Source: an uncultured Clostridia bacterium (GTDB lineage: Bacteria; Bacillota; Clostridia; Oscillospirales; Acutalibacteraceae). Taken from it: 64,000 bases of DNA. The notes under the pieces are model-generated. The model made no database searches, was not told the DNA's origin, and saw only the letters and a list, made by a program, of their open reading frames with translations. A program made the translations under genes and the position numbers. This document shows, in pieces, positions 55,459-64,000 of the stretch; the first letter of the stretch is position 1, and the number at the start of each line of letters is the position of its first letter. The DNA is taken from contig CAMJJL010000003.1 in assembly GCA_946406145.1 (NCBI GenBank), positions 1 to 64,000 of the forward strand, in the 5' to 3' direction.

Positions 55459-57018
55459 TTATCCTTCTGATCGCAGCAGCAGGAAGCTGCGGCTGCGGAT
55501 GGTGACATGATCCTCGCCGATCTCATAGCCGCCGAGGAAGTAATATTCCTTCATGCCGTCTGCGTCGAATTCGATGGTCTTGTCTTCGTCGCTCGGATTG
55601 ATGAATGCCGTAAAGCTCCCCCTCTTGTAGACAAAGGGATACTCCTTCTCCTTGGCGTACACGATCTCAAAATCGCTTTCGTTCATCAGCTCGGGATTTG
55701 CTTTTCTCAAGGCGATCAGGGATTTGAGGTTCTCATAAATACTGCCGCCCACGCCGATTTGCTCCTCGACGGTGGGGTAGCCTTCGCTGTAGTCGAGCGG
55801 CAGATAGAGCATATCCTCGTCTGCGTCGGAGAAGCCGAGGTTCTTCTCATGGTTCCACTGCATCGGGGTGCGCGAGCCGGTGCGCGAGAAGCCGCCTTCC
55901 TTAGAGATCAGGTCGGTGCGGTAACGCATGCCGATCTCGTCGCCGTAGTAGACGAAGGGCACGCCCGGCAACGTCATGATGAAGGCGTGGCTGAGCTGTA
56001 TCATCCACTCGCTCATGTAGAACGGCGCTCTGGGCATATCGTGGTTGTTGGTGATGAAGCTGATATAGCCGTGGTTCTTTGAGCACATATAGGCGGGCAC
56101 ATAGTCGGCTAAAAAGGCGGTGATGTCACCGTGCGCGCCGTCGGCAAAGAAGCTCTGATTGTCGCCGTCGGGGGTGGCTCTTTTGCGGAAGAGCTCATTG
56201 TAGCCGTTGCCCTGATGATCAAGGTAAAAATCCGCGTGGAAGCCAGCGTTGACGATCGCGCGCAGGGGATTGCTCCATTCGCTCACCAGCACCGCGTCGG
56301 GGTAATCGCTGTCCATCATTTCACGGATATTGCGCCAGATCTTAGCGGTCGCAACCTTGTCATCATCGTTCTTGACCAGCGAATCCGCCATGTCGACACG
56401 GAAGCCGTCGATGCCCTTGTCAAGCCAGAAGCGCATGATATCCTTGAGTGCGTCAACAGTCTCCCATGCTTCGGGAGAGTCGGATGAGAATTGCCACTCG
56501 GGATGGGTGACCTCATAGAAGCCGTAGTTAAGCGCTGGCTGAGAGGAGAAGTAGTTGACAAGATAGTTGCCGTCGCGCTCACATATGCCGCACATCATGC
56601 GGTATTCTGTGGGCGCGTCCCATACGCATTTGGTGAAGATATAGCGATCGTCGTGCGGCGTCGGAAAGCCCGTCTTGGCGCTTTGGAACCATTCATGCGT
56701 ATCGCTGGTGTGACCGGGCACCAAATCAAGCAGGATCTTCATATCACGCCTATGAGCCTGCTCCAACAGATGCTCAAAGTCCTCCATTGTGCCGTAGCGT
56801 GGGGCGATCTTCTTATAATCGCGCACATCGTAGCCTGCGTCCATGAACGGTGAGTCATAGATGGGGTTGATCCAGATCGCGTTACAGCCGAGATTCTTGA
56901 TATAATCGAGCTTGGTCACGATACCGCGCAGATCGCCGATACCGTCCGAGTTGCTGTCGCAAAAGCTCTGAGGGTAGATCTCATAGAAAACGGAATTTTT
57001 CAGCCAGCTTGTACTCAT
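55459..57018 (-). CDS. Alpha-glucosidase / oligo-1,6-glucosidase (GH13)
   Basis: 519 aa. GH13 blocks in order: IWINPIYDSPFMDAGYDV, LDLVPGHTSD, GFRVDMADS (nucleophile Asp), VSEWSNP (acid Glu) and TNNHDMPR. The position after GFRVDMADS fits an exo-acting alpha-glucosidase. Start ATG 57018 has AGGAG at 8 bp; ATG 57027 is too close. No signal peptide, so cytoplasmic. Confidence 0.95.
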   Translation of the reverse strand: MSTSWLKNSVFYEIYPQSFCDSNSDGIGDLRGIVTKLDYIKNLGCNAIWINPIYDSPFMDAGYDVRDYKKIAPRYGTMEDFEHLLEQAHRRDMKILLDLVPGHTSDTHEWFQSAKTGFPTPHDDRYIFTKCVWDAPTEYRMMCGICERDGNYLVNYFSSQPALNYGFYEVTHPEWQFSSDSPEAWETVDALKDIMRFWLDKGIDGFRVDMADSLVKNDDDKVATAKIWRNIREMMDSDYPDAVLVSEWSNPLRAIVNAGFHADFYLDHQGNGYNELFRKRATPDGDNQSFFADGAHGDITAFLADYVPAYMCSKNHGYISFITNNHDMPRAPFYMSEWMIQLSHAFIMTLPGVPFVYYGDEIGMRYRTDLISKEGGFSRTGSRTPMQWNHEKNLGFSDADEDMLYLPLDYSEGYPTVEEQIGVGGSIYENLKSLIALRKANPELMNESDFEIVYAKEKEYPFVYKRGSFTAFINPSDEDKTIEFDADGMKEYYFLGGYEIGEDHVTIRSRSFLLLRSEG

Positions 57019-57099
57019 GTCATTCACTCCTATGTATGGTATATGATGGGGTGGATCATTGCCTATACCAAAATATTACAATATGCGACAGGGAGTGTC

Positions 57100-57275
57100 A
57101 AGAATAATTAGGAATTAATAGCGCGGAATTAGGAATTGCCGTCACCGCTCCGTACATCTTCGCATAGAATAAGAATGCCAATGATTTCCATCCAGTGATC
57201 TTCACTTGCCTGTGGATGGCGGATGATTTATCATGGGTTAGGATGAAGGGAGTTGAACTCTCTTCATCCTAAGAG
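57100..57275. other. Short repeat and hairpin upstream of mecA
   Basis: About 57105-57135 has ATTAGGAATT units like a family D arm. 57239-57271 is an imperfect hairpin whose left half (57237-57258) is identical over 22 bp to the complement of 16291-16312 near the element's right end. Confidence 0.5.
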
Positions 57276-57288
57276 TTGAGGTGTGCGT

Positions 57289-57795
57289 ATGACGGTTGAG
57301 ATGATCGGGGAAAAGACGATATTGGTGTCCCTTTGCGAGGGGGATATGCGGCGGTACTCACTCACATTGGACGGTAACGCCGACAAGGTGCAATCGGGGC
57401 TGAAAGACCTGCTCTGTCGCGTGGGGGAGATCTGCGGACTGGATCACCGCGGCAAGAGCTATCTGATCGAGGCGCTCCCCTCGAACAAGGGCTGCCTACT
57501 GATCATCTCGGTGCATACCGTCAAGCATCGCAGGAAGTTCCGTATCAAGCGGACACAGGCGCATGAGCTTTGCGTGTTCTTCGACGCTGACGCCATGCTC
57601 GATTTTTGGCGGTCGCGACCGCAGGGCGGCTATGCCGTTTATGAATACGAGGGCAGATTTATCCTCCTGCCTTGTGGTTCGGCAACGGCAGAACCGATAG
57701 CGCGACTGAGTGAATACGGCGAGCTGTATCCTGTGAGCGACGCCGTTTTCGCGCGGATCCGGGAGCACGGCACTATCCTGCTGAACAGCCGATGA
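57289..57795 (+). CDS. mecA: MecA-family adaptor protein
   Basis: 168 aa. The N-terminal domain (MTVEMIGEKTILVSLCEGDM) and C-terminal half (FFDADAMLDFW, YAVYEYEGRFILLPCG, LSEYGELY) follow MecA, which delivers substrates to the ClpCP protease. It is shorter than B. subtilis MecA (218 aa). ATG 57289 has GAGGTG at 6 bp. Its 3' end overlaps the convergent lipase gene by 23 bp. Confidence 0.85.
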   Translation: MTVEMIGEKTILVSLCEGDMRRYSLTLDGNADKVQSGLKDLLCRVGEICGLDHRGKSYLIEALPSNKGCLLIISVHTVKHRRKFRIKRTQAHELCVFFDADAMLDFWRSRPQGGYAVYEYEGRFILLPCGSATAEPIARLSEYGELYPVSDAVFARIREHGTILLNSR

Positions 57796-58897
57796 CCGTG
57801 TCCAGAGAAGCCATATAGGCGGCAGGTGAGTGGCTGTCCGCGACACTGCACCGTGGGATCGCATCCGCGGATGCGATCAGGTCGTTCAGATCGGCGCCGC
57901 TTGATAAAAAGTTGAGCAGATCGGCGTAGTCGGACATCATCGCCGAGAGGAAGATGTCCGCGGCGGCGTCATCCATGTTCTGTGACAGCATGTCCGCGAC
58001 TGAGGTCATGAATTCATAGAGGCTGAGTTTGCGGCTGCCGACCTCTCTGCGGCGTCGATAGTAGGCATTGACGTTCGGTGCAAGGTCATAGACAGCGCCG
58101 ATAAAGTTGTCCACGGCTCTTTGACGAGTGAAGCCGATGTAATCCTCACCCGTGAGCTGACGATAACGCGCGGTCATATCGCCCGCGTTCGACAGTGAGA
58201 TGTTCTTGCCGTACTTGGTGTAGCCCCAGCCTTCGGGCGGTACACGGGTGAACAGATCCTCCTGCCGCACGAGATTAAAGATACAGTTGTAGCGGTTGGT
58301 GCGGCGGCTGAGCGTGGTGGAGGGGGACGCGAAGGTATAGGCGCAGACGCGTTCAAGCCCGTAGCGGTCGCATAATCGCTTTGCGAGGATATTGGCGACG
58401 GCGCCGCCGCGGCTGTAGCCCATTACAAAAAACTCCGGCTCCATCCCGATGGCATGGGTGAATACATAGTCCCCGAGCTTCAGCTCCGCAAAGTCAGCCG
58501 CCTTCGCAAAGCCGCTGTGCTCCGCCGAGTAGCCGACTTCAAAGTTGGAGTACCATTCGTTGCCGCTTGTGCCGCGCAGTATCACGGCGATCTGCAGGCG
58601 GTTTTCTCTCACGCGGCTCGCGATACACATGCCGACCTTATCTCGCTCGGTGTTTTGGTACGCAATCGTGATGATGTCGCCGTAGCCTAAGGCGCTCAGA
58701 TTATCGCGCAAGAGCTTTTCATTATCGGCGCTCATGCTCAGCGCTGCCGCGACACAGCAGGCTGTCGGATTGAAAAAACAACTGTTCTGCGGCAGAAAAT
58801 CGTGATCTGCCGTGACCCTTTGCAGGACAGTTTGACGAGGTGAATCCGAGATCATATAGCGCAGCAGCCATTCCTTTTTATCGGGTTTGATGATCAT
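57773..58897 (-). CDS. Lipase-like alpha/beta-hydrolase (Mbeg1/class 3-like)
   Basis: 374 aa. Nucleophile elbow VMGYSRGGAVAN (G-Y-S-R-G), VILRGTSGNEWYSNFEV preceding it as an oxyanion region, and YTFASPSTT after it. No signal peptide. Homologues are common single genes in Clostridia, substrates unknown. ATG 58897 follows GGAGGG. The stop lies inside the mecA 3' end. Confidence 0.85.
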   Translation of the reverse strand: MIIKPDKKEWLLRYMISDSPRQTVLQRVTADHDFLPQNSCFFNPTACCVAAALSMSADNEKLLRDNLSALGYGDIITIAYQNTERDKVGMCIASRVRENRLQIAVILRGTSGNEWYSNFEVGYSAEHSGFAKAADFAELKLGDYVFTHAIGMEPEFFVMGYSRGGAVANILAKRLCDRYGLERVCAYTFASPSTTLSRRTNRYNCIFNLVRQEDLFTRVPPEGWGYTKYGKNISLSNAGDMTARYRQLTGEDYIGFTRQRAVDNFIGAVYDLAPNVNAYYRRRREVGSRKLSLYEFMTSVADMLSQNMDDAAADIFLSAMMSDYADLLNFLSSGADLNDLIASADAIPRCSVADSHSPAAYMASLDTVIGCSAG

Positions 58898-59014
58898 AAT
58901 ACCCTCCATCGTGTTGACTAAATCGTAATTTGTGCTATAATAGCAGATGTCAAATCACGACCATAAAGAGCGTTTCGCGCTATGGCGCGACCGCTATGTA
59001 TAAGGAGAGGTTTT

Positions 59015-59512
59015 ATGAAACGGATCATTTCATTATTGCTTGCTGTGATGCTCATACTGTCTGTCGCCGCAATGACAGGCTGTAACAAGAAGACGGAGAA
59101 GAAAGCTGATACCGACACCGTGTCGAGCGCACTGAGTGCGGCATCGGTCCCCGAGGGTGCTGTGCCGATCGCCACCACCGCCGAGGGCAAAGCGACCGGA
59201 TACACGAAGTTTGATAAGGACGAAAAGGATCGTGTCGTGCGTAACTATACCTATGATTCGCTCGGTAAGCTGCAGGGATCGATCGGCTATGAGTACGACG
59301 ATAACGGCTTTGTGTCGAAGGAGATCCACTATGATGCTCAGGGTCAGGTCACCTCTCAGATCGTTCTTGAGCACAACGAGAACGGCTTTGAGACCAAGCG
59401 AACCACCATGGACGCGCAGGGCAAGGTGCAGTCCAGCGTAGTGACTACCTATCATGAGGACGGTACCACCACTCGCACGAAGTTTGACGCGAACGGCAAA
59501 GAGATCAAATAA
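59015..59512 (+). CDS. Lipoprotein with YD-like repeats
   Basis: 165 aa. Signal peptide and lipobox (ILSVAAMTGC) at the N-terminus; the mature part has three short repeats of the pattern Y-x-Y/H-x-(D/E)-x(2,3)-G (YTYDSLGKLQG, YEYDDNGFVSKEI, HYDAQGQVTS). Probably a surface-anchored protein; function unknown. AAGGAG precedes ATG 59015. Confidence 0.85.
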   Translation: MKRIISLLLAVMLILSVAAMTGCNKKTEKKADTDTVSSALSAASVPEGAVPIATTAEGKATGYTKFDKDEKDRVVRNYTYDSLGKLQGSIGYEYDDNGFVSKEIHYDAQGQVTSQIVLEHNENGFETKRTTMDAQGKVQSSVVTTYHEDGTTTRTKFDANGKEIK

Positions 59513-59533
59513 TAGCAGTAAAGCAAAAAAAAG

Positions 59534-59560
59534 AAGCAGGAGTTCATGCTCCTGCTTTTT
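59534..59560 (+). terminator. Terminator after the lipoprotein gene
   Basis: AAGCAGGAG (59534-59542) pairs with CTCCTGCTT (59549-59557), then T5. Confidence 0.9.
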
Positions 59561-59602
59561 ATTATATCCGTTTTCTTTTGTTTTATGAAAAGATGGATAC
59601 GC

Positions 59603-60253
59603 TTATTCGCACAGTCCGCGCAGCTCGGTGATCGCTTCCTTTGCGTCGGGCGCGCCGAATACCGCCGTGCCCGCAACGCAGATATCTACGCCTGCTTTTG
59701 CGGCAGTGGCGATGGTGTCCTTGGCGATACCGCCGTCTACCTCGATCAGGGTAGAGATTCCGCGCTTTTTGATCTCCTCCTTGAGGAAGGTGACCTTCTC
59801 CATCATGTCGGGCATAAAGCTCTGTCCGCCGAAGCCCGGCTCCACCGTCATCACCAGTACCATGTACAGCCTGTCGAGATACGGCAGGATAACATGCGGC
59901 GAGGTACCCGGCTTGATGGCGAGGGCGGGCTTGACGCCGCGCGCTTCGATCAGCTTCAGGGTCTCGTCGATGTCGCTGTCGGACTCGGTGTGGAAGGAGA
60001 TGATATCCGCGCCTGCATCGGCAAAATCATTGATATAGCGGTGCGGTTCACTGATCATCAGATGGACGTCAAATGGCTTTTCAGTCGCTTTTCTGAGTTT
60101 TTTGATGACCGGTGCGCCGAAGGTGAGGTTCGGCACGAAATGCCCGTCCATGACGTCGAGATGCATGATGTCCGCGCCACCTTGATCGATGCGGACGATC
60201 TCGTCGCGGAATACGGAAAAATCACAGGATAACAGGGATGGTGCAATTAACAT
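59603..60253 (-). CDS. rpe: Ribulose-phosphate 3-epimerase
   Basis: 216 aa, complete. LIAPSLLSCDFS, HLDVMDGHFVPNLTFG (metal-binding His/Asp), DVHLMI, VMTVEPGFGGQ and VDGGI are the family blocks. Interconverts ribulose-5-phosphate and xylulose-5-phosphate. AAGGAG precedes the ATG. Confidence 0.97.
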   Translation of the reverse strand: MLIAPSLLSCDFSVFRDEIVRIDQGGADIMHLDVMDGHFVPNLTFGAPVIKKLRKATEKPFDVHLMISEPHRYINDFADAGADIISFHTESDSDIDETLKLIEARGVKPALAIKPGTSPHVILPYLDRLYMVLVMTVEPGFGGQSFMPDMMEKVTFLKEEIKKRGISTLIEVDGGIAKDTIATAAKAGVDICVAGTAVFGAPDAKEAITELRGLCE

Positions 60254-60444
60254 AATGAAACTCCTTAAGAGATTGTGCAGGGGAGGGTCTTGACCCTCCC
60301 GAAAACCTATATTGAAATAATCGTCTTGTTATGATGCTTCCATGATTCAGTATTCATTTCTTACGGTTGTTTGACCGGTTATGCGATGATCACGCCCCTA
60401 CAGGGGCGCAACCGTATTGGTTAAGAGAAAAAGGCATACGTGCC
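60254..60444. other. Intergenic stretch upstream of rpe with hairpins
   Basis: Contains a perfect 9-bp-arm hairpin at 60281-60300 (GGGAGGGTC-TT-GACCCTCCC) and a short GCCCC/GGGGC hairpin near 60395. No gene. Confidence 0.5.
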
Positions 60445-63099
60445 CTATGGTCGCCTGACCAATTCGGCAATGAGGGTCGCGCCGACCCAGAAGCCGATGT
60501 AGATCAGCAGCTCGACAATCGACAGCCTCGCCACAGAGGCGTACAGCGCAAGGGTCGCGCACAGCAGGATACCCAGTATCATGCCGAATACTTCGATCAC
60601 GATGCCCAGGCTGATGTTGGATTTAACGCTGATACATCCGCCCACGGCGCGTGCCAGTGAGCCGATGCGTCCGCGTGTTGCGACATAGGCGCGCGAGGCT
60701 TCCTCCACCTTTTCGGTGGCTTCATCGATGACGTTGGAATAGCCCGGCGCGGTGACCTTGACCGAACGGTAGAAGATCTCATAGCGTGTCGCGATCAGCT
60801 CGGGCGTGATGTTGGCGTCGGTGGTGCTCACGATAAACGAAAGGCCGGTTTTCTCGGCGCGCTGGATCTGCGTTTTGAGCGGATCGGCCGCTTCATAGGA
60901 CAGTCCCAGCACCGCGACCGCCTGTCCTGCGACCGCGACATACGCGATCTCGAGATTGCCGCCGCGCTTCTTGAAGGGGATATCGGTAGTGGGGATGGTA
61001 ATGTGGTAGCGGTTCATCAGCTTCATGTTGCCGATGAGGATGCGTTCACCCTTGATCCAGCCGACCACGCCGCTCTTGTCCTCATACATGACGCTCTCGA
61101 CGGAGGGCAGGACGTTGTTGTTCTCCATCACCAGCTCGTCAAAGACAGGCGCAATGGGAGAATTCGCCTCACGCAGTACCGCGGTGGCGAGCAACAGGTT
61201 CTCGCTGATCCTGTACTGCTGCAGGGGGTACATCTCCTCGAGCCTGACCGATCCGTTGGGGAAGAGGTCGGTGGCGTTGAACATCACGGCGTTGGTATCG
61301 CAGAACTGGCGTACCGACGGATAGCCGGCTACCATTGCGTCCTCGCGCAGCATCTTGCGGCTGAACAGCAGCATGGGCAGGTTGCCTGCGAGCATACCCG
61401 TGAAGGGGATGCCGATGCACAGCATGACTGTCAGCGCCGATACCGCGCCCTGCACGCTTTTGAAGATGATCGCGTAAAGGATGGTGACGACGAGGGAGCT
61501 GATGATCGCGATCGGCGCCATCTTGCCGGTGAGCTCCTCACTCGGGTCGGGTGCGTAAGAGATCTTCAAGAAGTCCGATAAAAACCGTGTGACATGCTGA
61601 TAGGCGATGATCCCCTTGGAGGAGGTCGTGCCGCTGACCAGCCTGCGCGCTGTTTCAACGTCGTCATATATCTTTGCCGCATAGGCAGGAGAGTGCGCGC
61701 TGATGAATTTAAAGTTGCTCTTGACCCTTAATGCCATCAGCAGTCTGCCCGTAGCGTTCAGAATCAGCGCGAACGCGACGACAAAGCTGTACAGGTGATG
61801 ATCGCCTCCGACAAAGGAGGTGCAGGTGAAGAGGGAGACAAGGCACTGCAAAAAGCACGCGATATATGAGAGTGAGATCACAGTGCCGCAGTTGAATTTA
61901 AAGTGAGCCAATGGTTTGAGCCCGTCGATCAGGGTGTGACGCGCGACCAGTCCCAACGCAAAGGTGAGGATCAGATACAGTCCGCAGAAGGTAAAGGCGC
62001 TACCTGCGCCGTTCGCGGCGACCGTCGCCGCGCCTGCCATGCGCTCCCAGATCGTCAGCCCGAGCATGCCGATACCGATCAGCAGCGCGAGCAGCAGATG
62101 GGTGAGCTGACGCTTGATGTTCTGGCGGATGGTGTCAAAGATGTACTGCTCGTCCTCGTTGTTGCTGTAGTCCATCGCGCGCATCTGCTCGTCCTCGGAC
62201 GGCGTTGTGATACCCGATGAGATCACAGCACCCAGTACGCGGAAGAATTTGACGACACGCGAGCGCTTCTTTTTCTTGGGCTTGGGCGCTTCTTCGTCAA
62301 AGTTGTTCCGCATGATCTCTTTGTTCTTCTGCTTTTGTGCCGATTCTGTCTTGTGACGCGCGGCGATCTGCGTAAGGGTATACAGCAGGCTCTGGTGCGG
62401 TCTGACCATCGGCTTTGTCGCGTGATAATTCCCCGATATCGTGGGGTCGGTGGATTTGAGGTATTCGTCGTATTCGCTTTCGACCACATCGGTGAAACGC
62501 CCTGCCTTGAGGTAGAGCTTATCCACGCTCTCCTCGTGCTGATAGATGGGGATGGTTTCCACGACCGTATCGCCCGAGGGAGTATAGGGCTTCGACTGCT
62601 TTTTGGGAGGATGGGATCCATGATGCTCCTCAGCCTGTTCGGGCTTTTCGGGCGCCTGTGCCGGGTCAAGGCTGACGTCGATGTCATCGATGTCCTGCAC
62701 ATAGATGTTGCGCAGCTTCTTGACGTCCACGACATCCTCGATGATATCCTCGGCGATGGTGGCGTTGGGGTCGAGCTCCGGCTCGAGCTGTACCTCGGGT
62801 GTATTGACCTTCTCGGGCATACTGAACTCCAGCTTGCCGCGGATCAGCTCGTCCTTGGTGACCTCCTTGCGCCGTGCCGCCGCTTCTTCCTCAAGCGGCT
62901 GATGACGGCGGAATTTCACCTGTTTATCTTTTGTGGAGTAGATCTCCTCCATCTTGTTGTCGAGAGACTGTGAGGATGAGTCGTATGCCGCTTCGTTGAT
63001 GTCGGTCAGCTCGTCCTCTGCCGCGTTATCAATAGGAAGCTCGATGATACCGTCGGATTTATCCTTGTTATCTCCTCTGTCCCAGCGGAATATGCTCAT
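60445..63099 (-). CDS. P-type ATPase-like membrane protein lacking catalytic residues
   Basis: 884 aa. A long, charged, probably disordered N-terminus (about 1-300) precedes membrane segments arranged as in P-type ATPases. At the phosphorylation loop (after GYPSVRQFCDTNAVMF) the expected DKTGT is NATDL, with Asn at the catalytic Asp position. GERILIGNMKLM resembles the nucleotide domain, and TTDAN replaces TGDN; no GDGxND hinge is seen. It is therefore unlikely to be an ion pump and may be a sensor or scaffold. ATG 63099 is chosen because the ATG at 63108 abuts the AGGAG. Confidence 0.8.
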   Translation of the reverse strand: MSIFRWDRGDNKDKSDGIIELPIDNAAEDELTDINEAAYDSSSQSLDNKMEEIYSTKDKQVKFRRHQPLEEEAAARRKEVTKDELIRGKLEFSMPEKVNTPEVQLEPELDPNATIAEDIIEDVVDVKKLRNIYVQDIDDIDVSLDPAQAPEKPEQAEEHHGSHPPKKQSKPYTPSGDTVVETIPIYQHEESVDKLYLKAGRFTDVVESEYDEYLKSTDPTISGNYHATKPMVRPHQSLLYTLTQIAARHKTESAQKQKNKEIMRNNFDEEAPKPKKKKRSRVVKFFRVLGAVISSGITTPSEDEQMRAMDYSNNEDEQYIFDTIRQNIKRQLTHLLLALLIGIGMLGLTIWERMAGAATVAANGAGSAFTFCGLYLILTFALGLVARHTLIDGLKPLAHFKFNCGTVISLSYIACFLQCLVSLFTCTSFVGGDHHLYSFVVAFALILNATGRLLMALRVKSNFKFISAHSPAYAAKIYDDVETARRLVSGTTSSKGIIAYQHVTRFLSDFLKISYAPDPSEELTGKMAPIAIISSLVVTILYAIIFKSVQGAVSALTVMLCIGIPFTGMLAGNLPMLLFSRKMLREDAMVAGYPSVRQFCDTNAVMFNATDLFPNGSVRLEEMYPLQQYRISENLLLATAVLREANSPIAPVFDELVMENNNVLPSVESVMYEDKSGVVGWIKGERILIGNMKLMNRYHITIPTTDIPFKKRGGNLEIAYVAVAGQAVAVLGLSYEAADPLKTQIQRAEKTGLSFIVSTTDANITPELIATRYEIFYRSVKVTAPGYSNVIDEATEKVEEASRAYVATRGRIGSLARAVGGCISVKSNISLGIVIEVFGMILGILLCATLALYASVARLSIVELLIYIGFWVGATLIAELVRRP

Positions 63100-63270
63100 G
63101 TTTCTCATCTCCTTTCAGCGTCACGCAGCGCGTGACAGTGATGGTTTGCCTGACGGCAAAGTGATGTGCGCGTTGCGTGTGGTTAGTGAGATTTGCCTTA
63201 CGGAAAGTTGCGGGAGGGCTTTGCCCTCACCCGAATTATATGGATTCCTGAAACGTGTCAGTGTTTTTTG

Positions 63271-64000
63271 TTATCGATTTTCGGCTACCTTATACATCAA
63301 AATGCCCGCGGCAACCGAGGCGTTGAGGGAGTTGATTTTTCCCTTCATCGGCAAGGATACGATGACGTCGCATTTCTCGCGCACGAGTCGGGAGATGCCC
63401 TTGCCCTCGTTGCCGATGACCAGCGCCGCGCCGCCGCTGAAATTGGTTTTGCGGTAATCCTCGCCGTTCATGTCCGCTCCGTAGATCCAGATGTTGCGGC
63501 GCTTTAGGTCGTCGATGGTGTCCGCGATGTTGGTTACTCTGGCGACGGGCAGGTATTCCAGCGCGCCTGCGGATGCCTTATAGGCGGTATAGGTCAGCCC
63601 TGCGTTACGGCGCTTTTTTATGATGACGCCGTGTGCGCCGACACACTCCGCCGAGCGGATGATCGCGCCGAGGTTGTGCGGATCCTCGATCTCATCGAGG
63701 ATGATGATGAAGGGTTGTTCACCGCGTTCTTCAGCGAGGGAGAGGATGTCCTCCACATCGGCATACTCCTTCATCGCGCACAGCGCCGCGATCCCCTGAT
63801 GCGCCGCGCCGCCCGTCATGAAGTCCAGCTTTTTGCGCTCAACCTCCTGCACGGGGATACCGGCTTTCTTCGCTTTGGCAGTGATCTCCACTGCGGCGCC
63901 CGATTGGTTGCCCTTGGCGACCATTACCTTGATGATCGAGCGCCCTGCACTGAGCGCTTCGGCTACGGGGTTGCGCCCAATCAACAGCTCGTCGTTCTGA
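63271..64000 (-). CDS. rlmB: 23S rRNA (guanosine-2'-O)-methyltransferase RlmB-type, C-terminal part
   Basis: SpoU-family RNA 2'-O-methyltransferase, open past the window's right edge (the residues before LIGRNPVAEAL are present). Motif blocks: IIILDEIEDPHNLGAIIRSAE, LVIGNEGKGISRLV and LPMKGKINSLNASVAAGIL, the knotted SAM site. The N-terminal substrate-binding domain is included but the start is outside the window. It lies upstream of the ATPase-like gene on the same strand. Confidence 0.93.
   Translation of the reverse strand, partial: QNDELLIGRNPVAEALSAGRSIIKVMVAKGNQSGAAVEITAKAKKAGIPVQEVERKKLDFMTGGAAHQGIAALCAMKEYADVEDILSLAEERGEQPFIIILDEIEDPHNLGAIIRSAECVGAHGVIIKKRRNAGLTYTAYKASAGALEYLPVARVTNIADTIDDLKRRNIWIYGADMNGEDYRKTNFSGGAALVIGNEGKGISRLVREKCDVIVSLPMKGKINSLNASVAAGILMYKVAENR

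Noticed and set aside
61003-61581. 192-codon plus-strand frame opposite the ATPase-like gene
   Set aside because: Antisense shadow; His/Asp/Val-rich composition with no start signals.

Overview
This window reads as chromosome from a spore-forming, Gram-positive anaerobe of the Clostridia (Ruminococcaceae/Oscillospiraceae-like). The grounds are spoIIE and spoVT, a teichoic-acid-type polymerase, AGGAGG ribosome sites, MecA, an anaerobic glycerol-3-phosphate operon, moderate-to-high GC and many short dispersed hairpin repeats. The assignment is inferred from gene content.

Region 1 (1-16.7 kb): the 3' end of pnp is followed by a 15.0-kb mobile element lying inside the sporulation gene spoVT. The first 33 codons of spoVT are at 16553-16651 and the remaining 147 codons at 1074-1514, both on the minus strand. 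The two junctions share a 10-bp core (1514-1523 and 16552-16561) in the same reading frame, so precise excision would rebuild a 180-codon SpoVT. A large serine recombinase gene sits at the left end and is fused in frame to the SpoVT C-terminal part. The element carries a 78-aa protein, a 5'-damaged rfbC, a DUF4143 ATPase, recQ, four small genes, and a UDP-sugar block (TviB-type dehydrogenase, CapE, CapG, VanZ-like, CapF). Three copies of the element's right-end sequence (4.6-4.9, 10.2-10.5 and 16.4-16.55 kb) divide it into cargo modules. This is the main find: a candidate skin-like, developmentally excised element in spoVT.

Region 2 (16.9-26.6 kb): an 85-aa protein, a small membrane protein with a low-molecular-weight phosphatase, the glycerol operon (glpK, GlpA-like, FAD oxidoreductase, DUF1667) interrupted by a DUF559 endonuclease gene between inverted hairpin repeats, a PTS IIC protein, and a DUF2975/YozG-type regulator pair.

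Region 3 (26.7-38.2 kb): two PLP enzymes, a YheO-type regulator and a PHP phosphoesterase, then ygeY, ygeW and carbamate kinase, which resemble the purine/2,3-diaminopropionate-linked cluster of enteric bacteria; then a GT2-TagF polymerase.

Region 4 (38.7-47.5 kb): arginine synthesis, argG-H-C-J-B-D-F, behind one strong promoter with a probable ArgR operator.

Region 5 (47.5-64 kb): an ECF sigma factor with a membrane partner, spoIIE, a secreted SGNH hydrolase, a GNAT, a GH13 glucosidase, mecA, a lipase, a lipoprotein, rpe, a P-type-ATPase-like protein lacking catalytic residues, and the 3' part of rlmB.

Intergenic DNA holds at least four families of short palindromic repeats. In two of them the stems have different sequences from copy to copy yet remain paired, which implies selection or a copying mechanism acting on structure. 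No tRNA, rRNA or CRISPR array was seen.
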